This document shows, in pieces, positions 9,904 to 17,803 of a stretch of 38,561 nt of DNA. Both the position numbers and the translations under genes were made by a program. The stretch comes from Candidatus Electryonea clarkiae (GTDB taxonomy: Bacteria > Electryoneota > Electryoneia > Electryoneales > Electryoneaceae), in contig JAVCCM010000054.1 in NCBI GenBank assembly GCA_030765455.1, positions 1 through 38,561 on the forward strand, given 5' to 3'. The notes below the pieces were generated by a model that made no database searches, had not been told where the DNA came from, and was given only the letters and a program-made list of their open reading frames with translations. Every line of letters starts with the position of its first letter. The stretch's first letter is position 1.

Positions 9904-10276
9904 GACTTTCTCCTTGGTAATTAAAGAATAAAATAGTAATATCAATATATTAGTTCACTCAAGGGAATACAATAACGTTCACTGATTTAGCAAAGAAAAT
10001 TTTGAATTAGTCTGTTCTCATTCGGGAAAGTGTTTCAATAAGACGATTCTAAATCCAACAAACCAAATAATTTCGCATATTATGCTTAAAATAGTGGAAC
10101 TGTTTTGTGTCGTTTACCTATTTTTGTTGCAGATTACTACTTCAGTATCTCTAAAATTGAAGTTTGTTTGCATTCAGTGTGCCCCGGACAGCTTGATGTC
10201 CGGGAAATCATTATTCGATTTCTTAAACAAGCATTATTTTCAAGACCACTCTTGAAGGTTGAGACAGGGAGATCAG
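9904..10276. other. Divergent promoter region between dodecin and metallo-hydrolase genes
   Basis: These 373 bases have no gene of their own. They must hold the dodecin promoter (minus) and the metallo-hydrolase promoter (plus). The right part holds the second copy of the ~100-bp stem-loop repeat, about 70 bases ahead of the metallo-hydrolase start, so the hairpin may lie in its leader RNA. Confidence 0.55.
10153..10250. repeat. Dispersed ~100-bp repeat, copy 2, with perfect hairpin
   Basis: The hairpin 10183-10204 has a perfect 8-bp GC-rich stem and a 6-base loop (GCTTGA), and shares flanks with 7888-7985. Both copies lie upstream of plus-strand genes (73 and 155 bases before the starts). 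It could be a leader RNA structure, a small RNA or a palindromic mobile repeat; the sequence does not decide. Confidence 0.7.
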
Positions 10277-11203
10277 ATGAATTCAAGATTTAGTCTTTTT
10301 TTAATTGCCCTATTTATTTCTTCAGCGATAGTAGATGCGCAAACAGAATATTCACCCTCAGAAATAACCAAAATTCCCTTTCTCGGCACTGGAACTCCAA
10401 ATGCTGATCCGAATCATTCCGGAAATTCCATTGCAATCATTGTTAATAATGTTCCTTATATCATTGACTGCGGTGCAGGGCTGATCCGAAATGCAGCTAA
10501 ACTTACCCCTCGCTTTGGCGGTGAGATTGAAGGTCTGGCGGTTGCCAATATAAAACGTGCATTCATTACTCATCTGCATTCCGACCATACCACAGGATAC
10601 CCCGACTTGATATTCACGCCCTGGGTGTTCGGACGGGATGAGCCCCTCGAGGTTTACGGTCCCGAGGGAATTGTGGAGATGACAGGTCATATCACTGAAG
10701 CTTATCGTGAAGATATCAGCATGCGTCTTTACGGTCTCGAACCGGCGAACAACCAGGGATGGAGGGCTAATGCCCACGAATACCACGAAGGGGTCATTTA
10801 TACCGATTCTAACGTTGTCGTGGAAGCTTTCAAGGTGGAGCATGGAAGCTGGCATGAAGCTTATGGATTTATTTTCACTACACCGGATATGAAAATTGCT
10901 ATCTCAGGTGATACCCGACCTTGCGCGAATCTTGTTGAAAAATGTACCGGGGTAGATGTCCTGATTCATGAGGTCTATTCCGCAGAAACATTCAAGGAAC
11001 GCAAAGAAGTCTGGAAAACTTACCACTCACAATTCCATACTTCAACAACCGAGCTTGCAGAAATCGCTAATCAGGTCAAACCGGGATTATTGATTATGTA
11101 CCATCAACTATATTGGGGTGCCACAGATGATGATCTGGTAAAAGAAGTAGAAGAAACATACAAAGGTAAAGTACTATCTGCTAAAGATCTTGATGTATAT
11201 TAA
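10277..11203 (+). CDS. Exported metallo-beta-lactamase-fold hydrolase (RNase Z / arylsulfatase-like group)
   Basis: The 308-residue product starts with a signal peptide (hydrophobic FSLFLIALFISSAIVDAQ, probable cleavage after AQ or DA near 21). The metal-binding motif is HLHSDH at 99-104. Later ligands are plausibly the His in VEHGSWHEAYGF, the Asp in ISGDTRP and the His in IMYHQLYWG. The arrangement matches the RNase Z-like branch of the family, but export makes tRNA processing unlikely; secreted members act on small esters and similar substrates. The ATG at 10277 is preferred over a start 6 codons upstream because it follows AGGGAGA and begins directly at the signal peptide. The substrate is unknown. 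It stands 56 bases ahead of a secreted glycosidase-like gene on the same strand. Confidence 0.85.
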   Translation: MNSRFSLFLIALFISSAIVDAQTEYSPSEITKIPFLGTGTPNADPNHSGNSIAIIVNNVPYIIDCGAGLIRNAAKLTPRFGGEIEGLAVANIKRAFITHLHSDHTTGYPDLIFTPWVFGRDEPLEVYGPEGIVEMTGHITEAYREDISMRLYGLEPANNQGWRANAHEYHEGVIYTDSNVVVEAFKVEHGSWHEAYGFIFTTPDMKIAISGDTRPCANLVEKCTGVDVLIHEVYSAETFKERKEVWKTYHSQFHTSTTELAEIANQVKPGLLIMYHQLYWGATDDDLVKEVEETYKGKVLSAKDLDVY

Positions 11204-11259
11204 TTGAGATTTGAACAGATGTAATGGGTAGTTGTTGGATTCATTGAATGGAGTAACCT

Positions 11260-12981
11260 ATGCGAACTATCTTCGGTTTGTTAACTTTAATCCTGATATG
11301 CCTTTGCTGTAATCCTAACATTTCTACTGCCAGGAATTACTGGGGTTTACGCAACCTCAACACTTGCCTCAGTGATGAAGCCTATGAAGCTTTCGGAGCT
11401 TATTATTATGCTACATCTGTCTCCTGGGCTAGAACAGAAGGTGAAGACGATCAGTTCAATTGGGCTGCTCTTGATAACAGCTTGAATTTTATTCAAAGAT
11501 ATGATGGAGAAGCGATTCTTGTCGTATCATGCAGTTCACCCTGGGCAACAGACGAGGAGATTCGCGCTCCTAATGATCTCGACCGGGACACTCCTCTACA
11601 AGATGATCCGCCAGAAAATGGCTATTCCGAATCCATCTACGACTTTGCCTACAACCTTGTTGACCATATCGCTGAAGTAGATGCTGCGCCAGTACCATAC
11701 CTGAGATTCGTCAACGAACCCTGGAATAATTGGGTGATGGACGGACGAAACCATACCCAGGATGTCGATGATTACATTCGCTGTCTGCGGACATTTTACC
11801 TTGCCTCACATACCTCTGCGAACAATAACGATATAGAGGTCGCTGTTTCCCACGGTGGATTTAGGTTAAGCCCTTCGCTTGAAAGATTTTATTTCGAAAT
11901 GGGTGAAGAGGATGCCACATTGCAGGACTCCCTAATTTTATTGTTACAATCACGTTTTGAACGTCATGCGACAAGAATTAACAGTTGGGATGATCTCCGC
12001 AACCGTGTAAATCCGAGAGGAGGTATGCCCCCGGCTTATTGGGCGGACGCTATGGCTGGTCAAACCGATTGGCTGGACTGGTTCGATATACATTATCACT
12101 TCAAACCACGTTTTATTTTCGATGAAATCGCAGCATTTGAACAAACTGTAGAAGATTCTGGTGGCACAAATCGTCCCTGGCTTGCGGCGGAAGCTGCGAT
12201 GCAATTAGCACAAGGCGGATTGACCGAATATGAAGAGGGGTTTCATGCAGGGGATATGGTGCGAAAATGGATTCTTGGTATGGCAGTGGGGCTCGAAGGA
12301 ATCTGTACTCCTCTGACCGGATTTCCACCGGAACGATTCTTTGGACTTTTTGATGACCAGCCGGAAGAGTATCTATCAGCAGAAAGCTATCGTTTCCTTC
12401 GCACTTTGGTTCAACCGGAAAACAATCCTCTTAACCTGTCTGAAAATGGTATAAATATTTATCGTTTTGAAGAGGATTCAGGTTTATTGGACGTAGTTTG
12501 GCATGATGCACTCTTTGATACGGATGATGATTCATTTGTCTATATACCTTTAGAAGTCGCAGGACAAAGAGTTGGACATGTATTCGACTGTATCGGCGAA
12601 GAGTTGGAAGGCTTCATTCCCGGTGAAACTGATTCTTTCTTCGTTTCGCAGGAACCATTGATCTTTGTTTGGGAAGCCTGGGAAGATAAAAGAAATGAGG
12701 ATCAGACTATTGGACTCCCTGATTGTTTGACGCTCAATTCATTGTATCCCAACCCCTTCAATTCGAGTTTGAGAATACGCTATTCTGTGAGTATGAAATC
12801 AACAATTTCCATAAACATATTTTCAATCACTGGACGTGAAGTGTACAGGTTAAATAAATCAGCTTTGCCCGGCACTAATGAAGCCGCTGTTTCAGCAATA
12901 AATCTTCCCAGCGGTATATACTTTATATCGGTTTCCAATTCAAAAACGACACATGTAAAGAAGGCGCTCCTCCTGAAATAA
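11260..12981 (+). CDS. Secreted glycoside hydrolase-like protein (clan GH-A style) with C-terminal sorting domain
   Basis: This 573-residue protein has an N-terminal signal peptide (MRTIFGLLTLILICLCC), a TIM-barrel-like catalytic region of about 450 residues and a YPNPFNSS sorting domain from residue 496 to the end (beta-sandwich ending VKKALLLK). RFVNEPWNNW contains E153 after Asn, the usual acid/base position of clan GH-A enzymes. WLAAEAAM with E311 is a candidate nucleophile at the expected spacing, and DWFDIHYH (273-280) sits before it as in GH39/GH5-like barrels. The family assignment is tentative. A GGAG box precedes the ATG. The sorting domain is of the type recognised by type IX secretion in Bacteroidetes and relatives. 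It pairs with the next gene, another sorting-domain glycosidase. Confidence 0.75.
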   Translation: MRTIFGLLTLILICLCCNPNISTARNYWGLRNLNTCLSDEAYEAFGAYYYATSVSWARTEGEDDQFNWAALDNSLNFIQRYDGEAILVVSCSSPWATDEEIRAPNDLDRDTPLQDDPPENGYSESIYDFAYNLVDHIAEVDAAPVPYLRFVNEPWNNWVMDGRNHTQDVDDYIRCLRTFYLASHTSANNNDIEVAVSHGGFRLSPSLERFYFEMGEEDATLQDSLILLLQSRFERHATRINSWDDLRNRVNPRGGMPPAYWADAMAGQTDWLDWFDIHYHFKPRFIFDEIAAFEQTVEDSGGTNRPWLAAEAAMQLAQGGLTEYEEGFHAGDMVRKWILGMAVGLEGICTPLTGFPPERFFGLFDDQPEEYLSAESYRFLRTLVQPENNPLNLSENGINIYRFEEDSGLLDVVWHDALFDTDDDSFVYIPLEVAGQRVGHVFDCIGEELEGFIPGETDSFFVSQEPLIFVWEAWEDKRNEDQTIGLPDCLTLNSLYPNPFNSSLRIRYSVSMKSTISINIFSITGREVYRLNKSALPGTNEAAVSAINLPSGIYFISVSNSKTTHVKKALLLK

Positions 12982-13038
12982 TGGAACGTTTACTGAGGAC
13001 TCTTACAAACATAATTGACTTTAATTCGAGAGGGAAGC

Positions 13039-14427
13039 ATGCGTAAGATGAATTGCAACACTCATTTCAATGTTTTATTCCAATTAGTAATCCTGTTTCT
13101 CGTTTTGATTTATTCTGATATTGCCTTCGGATATGATAACGCATTGTTCGAACCTCCGGATGGAACTACTTATCATGGCGTGGGATGGTATGCCAGCGCC
13201 CAGGAAAATTACAGCGGCTTGTTTTCGGACAGCACTCAACCTTTGCTGTTCCAGACCATGTCAGCCATTCCCGGCAGCCGGGGTAGAGCTGTTACTGTCG
13301 AGGGAATTGTCAACGGTTTACAGCCTGCTCGTTTCTATTCCGACAGGCAGTTCTGCGAATTAGGTATACAATTCACCGATAACACAAATGCCTACGATTC
13401 CGTTTTTGCCTTCACCGATGAACTGGATAGCTATATCGACACCTTCGCCCAGGCGATCATCCGGCATGACCGACCTATTTTCTTGCGTATAGGCTTCGAA
13501 ATGAACGGCAATTGGAACGGTTACACACCATACACTTATCCCGCAGCCTTCCGGAAACTGGTGGACGGATTCCGTAACCGTGGGGCAGAAAACTTCGCTA
13601 CCGTGTGGTGTTATGAGCCAGACGCAGCAACCGATTTCGCCGATTCCACCGAGGAGGGCTGGAAATGGTATCCCGGCGATGATTATGTGGACTGGTTCGG
13701 GCTTGACCTCTTCCGTCCTGACCATTTCGACCCCGCTGAACCGGATTCCGGGCGAGGCGGTTATTCGTCAAAAGGTAAATCGGAACTCTTCCTCCGTTTT
13801 GCCCGTGAACGCGGTAAACCAGTCTATCTCAACGAACTTTCCGCCAGCCATGTTTTTATCACGCCAGAGGAGAGAGATCCAGACTCCGCCGACGCAATCC
13901 ACGACTGGGAGCTATGGTTTGAACCGTTCTTCGAATTCATGGATATTCACCCGGAGATCAAGGCGTTCAATTACATCAATCTCGACTGGACCCAGTTCGA
14001 GCAATGGGAACACTGGGGAGACGCCCGACTCGAAATCAACAGCTACATCGCTAATCGCTGGGTCGCCGCACTATCAGATCCAAGATATATTCATATCGGC
14101 TACGATATCGAAAATCCAAATCAAAACAGTGTTGAGGAGCAGTTTGATATTAATATCTCCTTACCTGGTGTGATCAAACTTACCGCTTATCCAAATCCTT
14201 TTAATTCATCGACAAATATATCTTTTATCCTTGAAAACAATCACTTCATCAATTTAGAGATATACGACATCTTGGGCAGAAGAATAGCCCGTTTATTGAA
14301 TGATAATATGACACCCGGCGCACATAAAATCAGTTTCAACGGAAATAACTTGGGTTCAGGACAATATTTCATACGCTTGAAGGCAGACAGGCAAGAAACA
14401 ATTAATAATATTATACTGATAAAATAA
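13039..14427 (+). CDS. Secreted GH26-like glycoside hydrolase (mannanase-type) with C-terminal sorting domain
   Basis: This 462-residue protein has a signal peptide (NVLFQLVILFLVLIYSDIAFG), a catalytic domain from about 40 to 350 and a YPNPFNSS sorting domain from residue 384. FLRIGFEMNGNWNGY (E154) matches the acid/base region of GH26, and PVYLNELSAS (E266) matches its nucleophile strand. GH26 enzymes mainly cut beta-mannans. The ATG at 13039 is chosen because AGGGAAG precedes it and it starts just before the signal peptide; an upstream in-frame TTG would add 8 residues. The catalytic part is visibly richer in G and C at third codon positions than the sorting domain and the genes on both sides, which may indicate transfer of the catalytic module. 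It lies 57 bases after the other glycosidase-like gene. Confidence 0.8.
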   Translation: MRKMNCNTHFNVLFQLVILFLVLIYSDIAFGYDNALFEPPDGTTYHGVGWYASAQENYSGLFSDSTQPLLFQTMSAIPGSRGRAVTVEGIVNGLQPARFYSDRQFCELGIQFTDNTNAYDSVFAFTDELDSYIDTFAQAIIRHDRPIFLRIGFEMNGNWNGYTPYTYPAAFRKLVDGFRNRGAENFATVWCYEPDAATDFADSTEEGWKWYPGDDYVDWFGLDLFRPDHFDPAEPDSGRGGYSSKGKSELFLRFARERGKPVYLNELSASHVFITPEERDPDSADAIHDWELWFEPFFEFMDIHPEIKAFNYINLDWTQFEQWEHWGDARLEINSYIANRWVAALSDPRYIHIGYDIENPNQNSVEEQFDINISLPGVIKLTAYPNPFNSSTNISFILENNHFINLEIYDILGRRIARLLNDNMTPGAHKISFNGNNLGSGQYFIRLKADRQETINNIILIK

Positions 14428-14546
14428 GGATTGTCAACTCTGATCTAGTCCTGAATAACAGGGTTGCAGTCCTCAGATTATTGAAGCCTGACAGATATAT
14501 ATAAGGTTTATCGTAAAAAATGCATCGTGTTCGCGAAATTGATTTT

Positions 14547-14704
14547 ACCACAGAGAACACAATGCAGGCACTAAGGTCGCAAAGAAAATCTTTGAGTACT
14601 TTGTGGATTCTCTGTGATCTTTGTGGTTTTTCTTTTTTCACCGATAGACCAAGTATTTCCATGGTTCATGATTTATTGACGATGCAAAACTTTCAAGAAA
14701 CCCT
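14547..14704. repeat. Dispersed palindromic repeat, copy A (MITE-like family)
   Basis: It starts ACCACAGAGAACACAATGCA and continues through TTTGAGTACTTTGTGG to GCAAAACTTTCAAGAAA at 14680-14700. The same segments in the same order occur at 18188-18344 and 36819-36976. The inner part folds back on itself (ACCACAGAGAACACAA against CTTTGTGGTTTTTC). The left terminal repeat seen in the 18070 copy is not recognisable here, so this copy is probably truncated or diverged. Confidence 0.75.
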
Positions 14705-14724
14705 ATGCAAATAGAAAATTCTAC

Positions 14725-14753
14725 TTGCAGAATATGATGTTAATACATATATT
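14725..14753 (+). promoter_or_regulatory. Predicted sigma70-type promoter of the mazEF-like operon
   Basis: TTGCAG at 14725-14730 and TATATT at 14748-14753 are separated by exactly 17 bases. The -10 box abuts the left edge of the perfect palindrome at 14753-14776, so a repressor bound there would cover the transcription start. Confidence 0.6.
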
Positions 14754-14776
14754 ACATGTAGTATATACTACATGTA
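14753..14776. promoter_or_regulatory. Perfect 24-bp palindromic operator of the toxin-antitoxin operon
   Basis: Two TACATGTA half-sites flank GTATATAC, and the whole 24 bases are identical to their reverse complement. It lies 10 bases before the antitoxin ATG and directly after the -10 box. Ribbon-helix-helix antitoxins typically autoregulate by binding such palindromes. AGGA at its right edge is the ribosome binding site. Confidence 0.8.
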
Positions 14777-14786
14777 GGAATGTATC

Positions 14787-15029
14787 ATGGGTGTTATGAG
14801 TATCAGGATTGAAGACAAAAAAAGGAAAGCGCTGAAAATAATCGCATCAATTGAAGGTAAATCTTTAGGTGGATTACTTGGTGAATTGATTGATGATTAT
14901 ATCGTGCGTAACAAAAGAAAACTACTGGAATTATCGGAAAAAGACGATTTGACCGAGATAATGAGGTTATCTGAGATATCCTTCCAGGAATGGGATAATG
15001 ATGAGGACAAAATCTACGATAGATTATAA
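14787..15029 (+). CDS. Ribbon-helix-helix antitoxin of a MazEF-like pair
   Basis: This 80-residue acidic protein has an N-terminal SIRIEDKKRKALKIIASIEG, fitting the strand-helix-helix of CopG/MetJ-type DNA-binding antitoxins (residues 4-40). The rest is an acidic, probably flexible tail (SFQEWDNDEDKIYDRL) likely to wrap the toxin. It overlaps the toxin gene by 32 bases. The first ATG is taken because AGGA stands 7 bases ahead; an alternative start three codons in (MSIRI) is possible. Regulation is probably by itself, through the palindrome upstream. Confidence 0.82.
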   Translation: MGVMSIRIEDKKRKALKIIASIEGKSLGGLLGELIDDYIVRNKRKLLELSEKDDLTEIMRLSEISFQEWDNDEDKIYDRL

Positions 15030-15354
15030 AAAATGGGATATAATGCTTGTTCCATTCCCATTCACAGATCTCTCCACTAACAAAAAAAGACCTGCATTGA
15101 TAATATCACCTGATAGCTACAATACCCTGTTTGACATTGTAGTGTTGTTTATAACCAGCAACATCAGCTCTGCTGAACGTCCAGGGGATTATCTCATTTC
15201 AAACTGGGAAGAAGCCAGTCTCCCCAAACCATCAATGATCAGGATGAAATTCGCGACGATAGACAAATCAATAATTATCAGGAAACTTGGTAAGTTGACT
15301 CCTGATGATGTAAATGGCTTTAATAAAGTTTTGACTAAATTCCTGACAACATAG
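14998..15354 (+). CDS. MazF/PemK-like endoribonuclease toxin
   Basis: This 118-residue protein contains the PemK/MazF core: KWDIMLVPFPFTDLS, KKRPALIIS, VVLFITSNIS and a C-terminal SMIRMKFATIDKS followed by KLGKLTP. MazF toxins cut mRNA in a sequence-specific manner until neutralised by the antitoxin. Two adjacent ATG codons (14998 and 15001) are possible starts; both overlap the antitoxin gene, as is typical. Cut specificity cannot be read from the sequence. Confidence 0.88.
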   Translation: MMRTKSTIDYKKWDIMLVPFPFTDLSTNKKRPALIISPDSYNTLFDIVVLFITSNISSAERPGDYLISNWEEASLPKPSMIRMKFATIDKSIIIRKLGKLTPDDVNGFNKVLTKFLTT

Positions 15355-15378
15355 TGGATCTTTGCATATGATTTGGGG

Positions 15379-15462
15379 AGTAGCTCACTTTCGCCGAAAG
15401 TGAGTCGTTTGCACGGAAATTGGTGGTACAGTTTGACTCACTTTCGGCGAAAGTGAGCTACT
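15379..15462. repeat. Nested palindrome: perfect 28-bp inverted repeat whose arms are themselves palindromic
   Basis: Arms 15379-15406 and 15435-15462 are exact reverse complements, separated by 28 bases. Each arm contains CTCACTTTCG / CGAAAGTGAG, so it can also fold alone. It lies just after the toxin stop. It could be a cruciform, a REP-like element or the remnant of an insertion; there is no T-run for a terminator. Confidence 0.85.
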
Positions 15463-15491
15463 TGTACTACTCGATTCAAGAGCAACGCTCC

Positions 15492-15533
15492 ACTACGTCG
15501 AGCTTTGCTACTTTACGATTCGAAGAATCCAGC
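15492..15533. repeat. 42-bp dispersed repeat, copy 1
   Basis: It begins ACTACGTCGAGC and ends TTCGAAGAATCCAGC. Related copies of the same length are at 16255-16296 and 21946-21987, all within the accessory region. It contains a CTTCG / CGAAG pairing. This is probably a REP-like intergenic repeat. Confidence 0.7.
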
Positions 15534-15571
15534 CTGCATTTTTATTAATAGCCTTTATTTTAGGAGGGTAC

Positions 15572-16057
15572 TTGGCGAAAGAAAAGATAATTCAATTCGG
15601 TCAATTAGAGGCGAAATACAATTTTGCTTTAAATCCTTTCCCGAAATCACGATTCTCTAAATGTCCTGTTTGTGAAGGAAAAACGGGGCAGCGAAAAGTA
15701 CCTTTGTTCATCCATGTTGAACCTCAGTATCCGGTATCACTTAATTACACTAACCGTTACTGCCCTCGATGTGATTTACTAATTGCGCACAAACATGAAA
15801 TCGAACATTTACTGACAGATTTGTTCACTAAGAGAAATCCTTCGATCATCGGTAATAGATATTATATTATTGGTACAGTTGAGAAAAAAGCCTGGCGTGA
15901 GGGAGTCAATAATTCAATATCGATAAGTGACATTTTATCTCATGTTCATGATTTCAAAGGACATATGGAAATTCATATGTCGATAGGCGGCTGGGTTCAC
16001 AAAGACGACACACCTCCAGAAATGCCTCCCCCACCATCTACAGAGTGGGTAAAATAA
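15572..16057 (+). CDS. Hypothetical zinc-ribbon-like protein
   Basis: This 161-residue protein is of unknown function. Two cysteine pairs, CPVC at 31-34 and CPRC at 64-67, suggest one zinc site in the N-terminal half. The C-terminal half has no motif I recognise and ends in a Pro-rich stretch (PPEMPPPPSTEW). The start is TTG with a very strong AGGAGGG 6 bases ahead, which makes it a convincing gene. It stands between two copies of the 42-bp repeat and downstream of the toxin-antitoxin pair, on the same strand. Confidence 0.7.
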   Translation: MAKEKIIQFGQLEAKYNFALNPFPKSRFSKCPVCEGKTGQRKVPLFIHVEPQYPVSLNYTNRYCPRCDLLIAHKHEIEHLLTDLFTKRNPSIIGNRYYIIGTVEKKAWREGVNNSISISDILSHVHDFKGHMEIHMSIGGWVHKDDTPPEMPPPPSTEWVK

Positions 16058-16061
16058 GATA

Positions 16062-16141
16062 GTAGGTTGGGTTCTCCTAACCAGGTAAAATGCGGGAAAA
16101 TGTAGGCAGGCGTTCTCCAAACTAGTTAAAATGCTGTTGAT
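16062..16141. repeat. Two tandem copies of a 40-bp imperfect repeat
   Basis: GTAGGTTGGGTTCTCC at 16062 and GTAGGCAGGCGTTCTCC at 16102 start units of period 40, both continuing to AAAATGC. A related GTAGGAGAATGTTCTCC occurs near 24746, inside a short perfect hairpin. The first unit can form a hairpin (GGTTGGG / CTCCTAACC). Confidence 0.6.
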
Positions 16142-16254
16142 TACCCGGCATCCAGTTTTAGCCGTTATGTAAAACTCGGGTATTATGATGAGGACTGGTC
16201 GTCTTCTGAAGATTATATTAAAATGACTTCAGAGAATAAAGACTCGCCTGATTG

Positions 16255-16296
16255 ACTACGTCGTGCTTCGCTACGCTACGGTTCGAAGAATCCAGC
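16255..16296. repeat. 42-bp dispersed repeat, copy 2
   Basis: It reads ACTACGTCGTGCTTCGC through GGTTCGAAGAATCCAGC, the same length as the copy at 15492-15533 and closely similar. The two copies bracket the zinc-ribbon gene in direct orientation. Confidence 0.7.
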
Positions 16297-16345
16297 TTAC
16301 ACCATAACACAATGATTCATTGAGCCTTCTTTTTGGGATCAGGCT

Positions 16346-17386
16346 CTAACCACCAAATAGTTTGGCAATTGTAGCAAATACACTAAATAAAAGTCCGAAC
16401 AGAAAAAAAGGTCGAAACTCTTTTGGCTTTAGGGAAGGATCATCCTCAGTGATCCGTTCTAGAAGATGCATGAAAGATAGAACAATCAATTTTGCAATCA
16501 AAAGTACAATTAATATCGATAGATAAATAAGGGTTGGAATGAAAGTTGTGCAGCACAAGAACAGTCTTGACCACCCTAAAGAAAAAGTGCCTGTCATGTG
16601 GGTTTCAAAATCAAGTTTTGGAATTCTAACAATCGGTGAAGTTGATGATAGGCAAGTAGTTTCACCATATCGAGCAATATTGAATAATTGATCAAATGAA
16701 TTAAGAAGCTCTCTTTTGAAATTCAAATCATAGATCATGTCAACTGTGATATCATCAACAGATATATCCGGAGGAATTTCATTGTTTTCTTTCAAAATTT
16801 GTAGAAAATTATTATTGTAATATTCTTGAGAGAATCCTGACCCCGGAAGCTTATAATTGGAAGCCATATCATTTAAGAAGTTTATGGATGCAAAACAAAT
16901 TAATGTAAGCAAAAAAGCTATTAGCAAGTCAACTACAATTGCCAAGATGCTAACTATAGCTCTATGCTTACTCACAATAAAAAGAACATTGAGTGTAATA
17001 ATCACCGTAATTAAGTCATAGGGGAAATTAGCTAAGTAGACGGTGAATATTGGTAAAGGGATTGGTGAAATCAAGAAAAGAGTGTTGTCTAATAATAAAC
17101 CTAATATGCATGCAATCGATGTAAACACCCAACTAATTACGATTGATACGAGTAGAGATTGCCAAGACCAAAAACGCCACTTATAGATTTTCCTTGCCTG
17201 CTTCAATGCACAATTTGCCATTATAGCAGGTAGAGTATGGAGTCTCGATTCGTCGATTTTAATCCACCAAGCCGTCATTCGTAAGTGTAGCGACTTTTTA
17301 TCTTCTTTCCGAAGAATATTGTCAGCTACATAACCAATTGCTACAAATGCAGTGGATACCAATCCGACTATTTTCCAAGTGAACAT
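16346..17386 (-). CDS. Hypothetical multi-pass membrane protein
   Basis: This 346-residue protein has a signal-anchor-like N-terminus (FTWKIVGLVSTAFVAIGYVA) and about six further hydrophobic segments (around residues 80-100, 105-120, 128-145, 150-175, 285-310 and 328-345). A soluble loop of roughly 90 residues lies between the middle and the last pair. I recognise no family. Its GC content and codon use are as AT-rich as its surroundings. It is the only minus-strand gene of this accessory stretch and has no partner gene nearby. The ATG at 17386 has no strong ribosome binding site. Confidence 0.6.
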   Translation of the reverse strand: MFTWKIVGLVSTAFVAIGYVADNILRKEDKKSLHLRMTAWWIKIDESRLHTLPAIMANCALKQARKIYKWRFWSWQSLLVSIVISWVFTSIACILGLLLDNTLFLISPIPLPIFTVYLANFPYDLITVIITLNVLFIVSKHRAIVSILAIVVDLLIAFLLTLICFASINFLNDMASNYKLPGSGFSQEYYNNNFLQILKENNEIPPDISVDDITVDMIYDLNFKRELLNSFDQLFNIARYGETTCLSSTSPIVRIPKLDFETHMTGTFSLGWSRLFLCCTTFIPTLIYLSILIVLLIAKLIVLSFMHLLERITEDDPSLKPKEFRPFFLFGLLFSVFATIAKLFGG

Positions 17387-17803
17387 TCGCTTTTGCCTAA
17401 TTAGGACGATTGGACAATATACTCGAAAATTTCTTAGTCACCAATACTATCAAGCCTTAATGAAAACTCATAAATTTCAAAGGAGTTTTATAACATCGAA
17501 TGCAATCTGAAGCACCATTTTCAAGAGGGAAAAGAAATTCAGATAAACGAAGTTCATTGAATTAGGAATTATAAATAAAGAATCTTAAAAAGCTTATGAG
17601 TGTTGAGTGTTGAATTTTAAATGTCGAATTTCCCGTTTCACGCAAAGGCGCTAAGGGGCAAAGAACGCAAAAGAGTTTATTCCTCCTGATAAAATCTCCT
17701 CGATTTATTTCATTGTTCGATGATGCGTTACCATTTGATTATATTATATTGATTGTTATTATTTGATATAATCTGAAGCAGATACTGCAACGTGGAGGTA
17801 AAG
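17387..17803. other. Intergenic region ahead of hicB, with one dispersed repeat
   Basis: There is no gene here. 17638-17694 is a short repeat shared with 21874-21931 (27 identical bases starting TCACGCAAAGGCGC). A TATAAT box at 17767-17772 is a good -10 candidate for hicB; its -35 partner is weak. Confidence 0.55.
17638..17694. repeat. Dispersed repeat (TCACGCAAAGGCGCTAAGG), copy 1
   Basis: The first 27 bases are identical to 21874-21900, and similarity continues to an AATAAAA/GATAAAA tail. Both copies lie beside hicB-type genes, so the repeat may have travelled with, or been duplicated with, the hicB region. Confidence 0.65.

Larger units (their letters stand above)
14428..14786. other. Intergenic region: MITE-like repeat copy A and toxin-antitoxin promoter
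   Basis: The stretch holds a dispersed repeat (14547-14704) and then the promoter and operator of the mazEF-like pair, each listed separately. Short open frames inside the repeat are coincidental. Confidence 0.7.

Noticed and set aside
9610..9924. 104-codon plus-strand frame opposite dodecin
   Set aside because: It is antisense to a clear dodecin gene that has a good ribosome binding site.
13580..14173. 197-codon open frame on the plus strand in another frame of the GH26-like gene
   Set aside because: It is a shadow of the GC-rich catalytic region; the other frame has signal peptide, catalytic motifs and sorting domain.
14411..14714. Two short open frames over the copy-A repeat
   Set aside because: Their sequence (for example TTENTMQALRSQRKS) is a translation of the palindromic repeat, a frequent false gene.
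16130..16255. Short open stretch ending YVKLGYYDEDWSSSEDYIKM, possibly a gene remnant
   Set aside because: It has no start codon and no family match I can support; it might be the tail of a decayed antitoxin, but the evidence is too thin to annotate.
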